Shown: positions 61,798 to 64,000 of the stretch, piece after piece
Layout: each line of letters starts with the position of its first letter
Numbering within the stretch: the stretch's first letter is position 1
Origin: Planotetraspora mira
Lineage (GTDB): Bacteria; Actinomycetota; Actinomycetes; Streptosporangiales; Streptosporangiaceae
Assembly: GCF_016863275.1 (NCBI RefSeq)
Contig: NZ_BOOO01000019.1
Location: forward strand, 186,001 to 250,000
DNA: 64,000 bases
Reading direction: 5' to 3'
Made by a program: the position numbers and the translations under genes
Notes under the pieces: generated by a model
Told to the model about the DNA's origin: nothing
Seen by the model: only the letters and a program-made list of their open reading frames with translations
The model's database searches: none

Positions 61798-62897
61798 GCT
61801 ACACCCTCGAGATTCACGACCTCGCCGACCTGGCCCGGGGGGCGGCGTTGCTCGGCACCGGCGGCGGAGGTGATCCGTACATCGGGAGGCTCCTCGTGGA
61901 GCAGGCGCTGCGCGACGGTCCGGGCACGATCACCGTGCTCGACCCCGCCGAACTCGGCGACGACGACATGGTCATCCCGACGGCCCAGATGGGCGCCCCG
62001 ACGGTGATGGTGGAGAAGATCCCCCGGGGCGACGAGGCCGTCGCGGCGCTGCGGGCGCTGGAGGGACACCTGGGACGCCGGGCCGACGCGACCATGCCGA
62101 TCGAGTGCGGCGGGATCAACTCGATGATCCCCCTGCTGGTCGCCGCCCGCACGGGCCTGCCCGTCGTGGACGCGGACGGGATGGGCCGCGCCTTCCCCGA
62201 ACTGCAGATGGAGACCTTCTCCGTGTACGGCGTGCCGGGTTCACCGCTCGCCATCGGCGGCGAGAACGGCGAGACCGTCATCATCGACACCGGCGCCGAC
62301 AACAAGCGCCTCGAGTGGCTCGCCCGCGGGATCGCCATCCGGCTCGGCGGCGTCGCGCACATCGCCGAGTACGCGATGAGCGGCGCGGACGTGAAGCGGA
62401 CGGCGGTGCCGAACACACTCAGCCTCGGACTGCGGATCGGGCGCGCCCTGCGCACCGCGCGCGAGGAACACCACGACCCGGTCGCGGCGCTCGCCGACAC
62501 GATGTCCGGCACCCTCTATGACAAGGTCCGGGTGCTGTTCCGCGGCAAGGTCGTGGACGTCGAGCGGCGTACGGTCGCCGGGTTCGCCCGCGGGAGCGCC
62601 ACCCTCGCCGCCTTCGAAGGCGACGGCAAACTCGAGCTGATCTTCCAGAACGAGAACCTGGTGGCGCGGGCCGACGGCGAGATCCGGTGCGTGGTCCCCG
62701 ATCTGATCTGCGTGCTCGAGGCCGATTCGGGCGAGCCGATCACCACCGAGGGGCTCCGGTACGGCCAGCGGGCCGTCGTCGTGGGGATCAGCACCCCGGA
62801 CCTGATGCGCAGCCCCGAGGCCCTCGCGGTGTTCGGACCTCACGCGTTCGATCTCGACGTGGAGTTCCAGCCGGTGGAGGATCTCGTGTCACTCTGA
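61794..62897 (+). CDS. DUF917 (S-Me-THD-like) protein 2
   Basis: A 367-residue paralogue with the same motifs, LLGTGGGGDPYIGRLL, DADGMGRAFPELQM and FRGKVVDVERRTVAGFARG. It is clearly related to protein 1 along its whole length. GTG 61794 overlaps the previous stop in GTGA. Two adjacent DUF917 genes are the usual arrangement in this type of operon. Confidence 0.88.
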   Translation: MSYTLEIHDLADLARGAALLGTGGGGDPYIGRLLVEQALRDGPGTITVLDPAELGDDDMVIPTAQMGAPTVMVEKIPRGDEAVAALRALEGHLGRRADATMPIECGGINSMIPLLVAARTGLPVVDADGMGRAFPELQMETFSVYGVPGSPLAIGGENGETVIIDTGADNKRLEWLARGIAIRLGGVAHIAEYAMSGADVKRTAVPNTLSLGLRIGRALRTAREEHHDPVAALADTMSGTLYDKVRVLFRGKVVDVERRTVAGFARGSATLAAFEGDGKLELIFQNENLVARADGEIRCVVPDLICVLEADSGEPITTEGLRYGQRAVVVGISTPDLMRSPEALAVFGPHAFDLDVEFQPVEDLVSL

Positions 62898-62901
62898 GTG
62901 C

Positions 62902-63969
62902 ATGCCTATCCGCTACCTCGGTGAGCCGGACATCGATCACCTCGCCCGGGGCACCACGCTGCTCGGCTCGGGCGGCGGCGGGCAGACGGACACGGCCGCC
63001 CGACTGCTCAGGCGGAGCCTGGCGGGCAGCCGGATCGAGCTGCTGAGCAGCGACGCCGTCCCCGGCGGCCACGTCGTCCCCGTGGGGATCGTCGGGGCGG
63101 TGTCGGCGTTCACGGAGAGGCTGCCGTCCGGTGGAGAGTGGGCGCCCGTGCTCGCGACGATCACGGACCGGACGGGGATCAGCCCCGCCGGGCTGATCGC
63201 GATCGAGGCGGGCGGGGTGAACGGCATCGTCGTGTTCGTCGCCGCGGTCGAGCTCGGCCTCCCAGTGATCGACGCGGATCTGCAGGGCCGGGCACTGCCG
63301 CGGCTGGACCAGATGTCCGTGGCTGCGGTCGGCGAACCGCTCACGCCCCTGGCCATCGGCGACGCCGGCGGCCGGTTGCTCATGCTGGACTCGCTGTCTC
63401 CCCAGGCCGCCGAGCGGATCGTCAGGTCCGCGCTCACCGAATTCGGCGGCTGGGCGGCGATCGCGCTGCGCCCGCTGCCCGTGGAGCTGCTGGACCGCCT
63501 GACCATCCTCGGCTCGTTCAGCCGCGCCCTGCACCTCGGATCTCGTCATGCGGCCTGGACCCTGAGCGCCGATCCACGCGAGGCGGCCGCGTCACTCGGG
63601 GCCCGGATCCTGGTCACCGGCCGCGTCATCGAGGTCGTCCGGCACCGGGCGGCGGCGGGGTTCGGCCGCGGATCCGTGATCATACGAGCCGGCCGTGACG
63701 GGACCCTCGTACGGCTGGAGATGGAGAACGAGTACCTGCTCGCTCTCATCGACGGCGAACCCGTCGCGTCCACCCCCGACATCCTGTGCGTCCTCGACAG
63801 GACCAGCGGTCTGCCCATCTCCTGCGACACCGTGCGCGGCGGCGCGGAGGTCGTCGCGCTGCACCTTCCCGGCCCGCCGTTCTGGTGGCGGCCGGAGGCC
63901 GTGGACATCGTCGCGCCCCGCGCCTTCGGGCTGGACATCGACCCGGTCCCTCTGCGGGGGGCGACATGA
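62902..63969 (+). CDS. DUF917 protein 3, divergent
   Basis: A 355-residue member that departs from the first two at conserved points: LLGSGGGGQTDTAARLL in place of GGGGDP, and DADLQGRALPRLDQMS in place of DADGMGRAFPELQM. The C-terminal GRVIEVVRHRAAAGFGRGS is retained. The changed motifs suggest altered metal or substrate binding, or a structural role. It starts 4 nt after protein 2 and its stop overlaps the next gene (ATGA, 63966-63969). Confidence 0.85.
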   Translation: MPIRYLGEPDIDHLARGTTLLGSGGGGQTDTAARLLRRSLAGSRIELLSSDAVPGGHVVPVGIVGAVSAFTERLPSGGEWAPVLATITDRTGISPAGLIAIEAGGVNGIVVFVAAVELGLPVIDADLQGRALPRLDQMSVAAVGEPLTPLAIGDAGGRLLMLDSLSPQAAERIVRSALTEFGGWAAIALRPLPVELLDRLTILGSFSRALHLGSRHAAWTLSADPREAAASLGARILVTGRVIEVVRHRAAAGFGRGSVIIRAGRDGTLVRLEMENEYLLALIDGEPVASTPDILCVLDRTSGLPISCDTVRGGAEVVALHLPGPPFWWRPEAVDIVAPRAFGLDIDPVPLRGAT

Positions 63970-64000
63970 CGGACGCTCCGCCGACCCTGCGCGAGCTGAT
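63966..64000 (+). CDS. Start of next operon gene, cut by window edge
   Basis: Eleven codons are visible, reading MTDAPPTLREL. The ATG is joined to the DUF917 stop in ATGA. The opening resembles PucR-type regulators that often close such operons, but the sequence is too short to decide. Confidence 0.5.
   Translation, partial: MTDAPPTLREL

Noticed and set aside
1-64000. CRISPR array, tRNA/rRNA genes, insertion sequences
   Set aside because: No regularly spaced repeats, tRNA-like cloverleaf, rRNA sequence, transposase or terminal inverted repeats with target duplications were seen while reading the window.

Overview
The window is high-GC DNA with dense, compact operons, frequent GTG/TTG starts and many 4-bp start/stop overlaps. 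It carries Ser/Thr kinases, a NarL-type two-component system, XRE/MmyB, MocR, WYL and DeoR regulators and several ABC sugar-uptake sets. This points to a soil actinobacterium, probably a filamentous one (Streptosporangiales-like; that level is inference only). No rRNA, tRNA, CRISPR array, insertion sequence or phage module was seen; the window reads as chromosomal arm-type metabolic DNA.

Layout. 1-9 kb: the end of an aldo/keto reductase, an MFS/class V aminotransferase pair divergent from a MocR regulator, a WYL regulator divergent from a NIPSNAP protein, and a Tat-exported flavin oxidoreductase. 9-12.5 kb: a membrane protein and a LiaS/NarL-type histidine kinase/response-regulator pair. 12.5-29 kb: a carbohydrate island. 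A GH31 glycosidase is divergent from a DeoR regulator that leads a MalF/MalG/lipoprotein ABC importer. Next come an aldose-epimerase-like protein with a sugar SDR and an AraC regulator. Then a five-gene operon follows (GH97, binding protein, two permeases, GH36), which looks like alpha-galactoside uptake and hydrolysis. 29-31 kb: an XRE/MmyB regulator, and a MarR regulator divergent from an AhpD-like protein.

31.2-34 kb holds two paralogous small secreted Gly/Cys/His-rich proteins flanking a SUKH (SMI1/KNR4) protein. Each small-protein gene is preceded by a long leader of shared architecture: conserved boxes, one hairpin whose stem sequence changes with pairing kept, a second conserved hairpin and a strong ribosome site. 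This is the best candidate here for an undescribed cis-acting RNA. 34-38 kb is an acyl-CoA ligase / phosphotriesterase-like lactonase / MFS operon. 39-47.5 kb is a translationally coupled HerA-SbcD(Mre11)-SbcC(Rad50)-NurA operon, an archaeal-style end-resection set, preceded by a fused M/S-type N6 DNA methylase.

47.8-57 kb: two convergent Ser/Thr kinases, a DUF4352 protein, a CE7 esterase, a large secreted tandem amidase whose second half lacks its catalytic lysine, and a TetR/SDR pair with a palindromic operator. 57.8-64 kb: an NCS1 permease, a hydantoinase/oxoprolinase and three tandem DUF917 paralogues, all coupled, running into a further gene cut by the window edge. This is probably a hydantoin or thiohydantoin catabolic operon.
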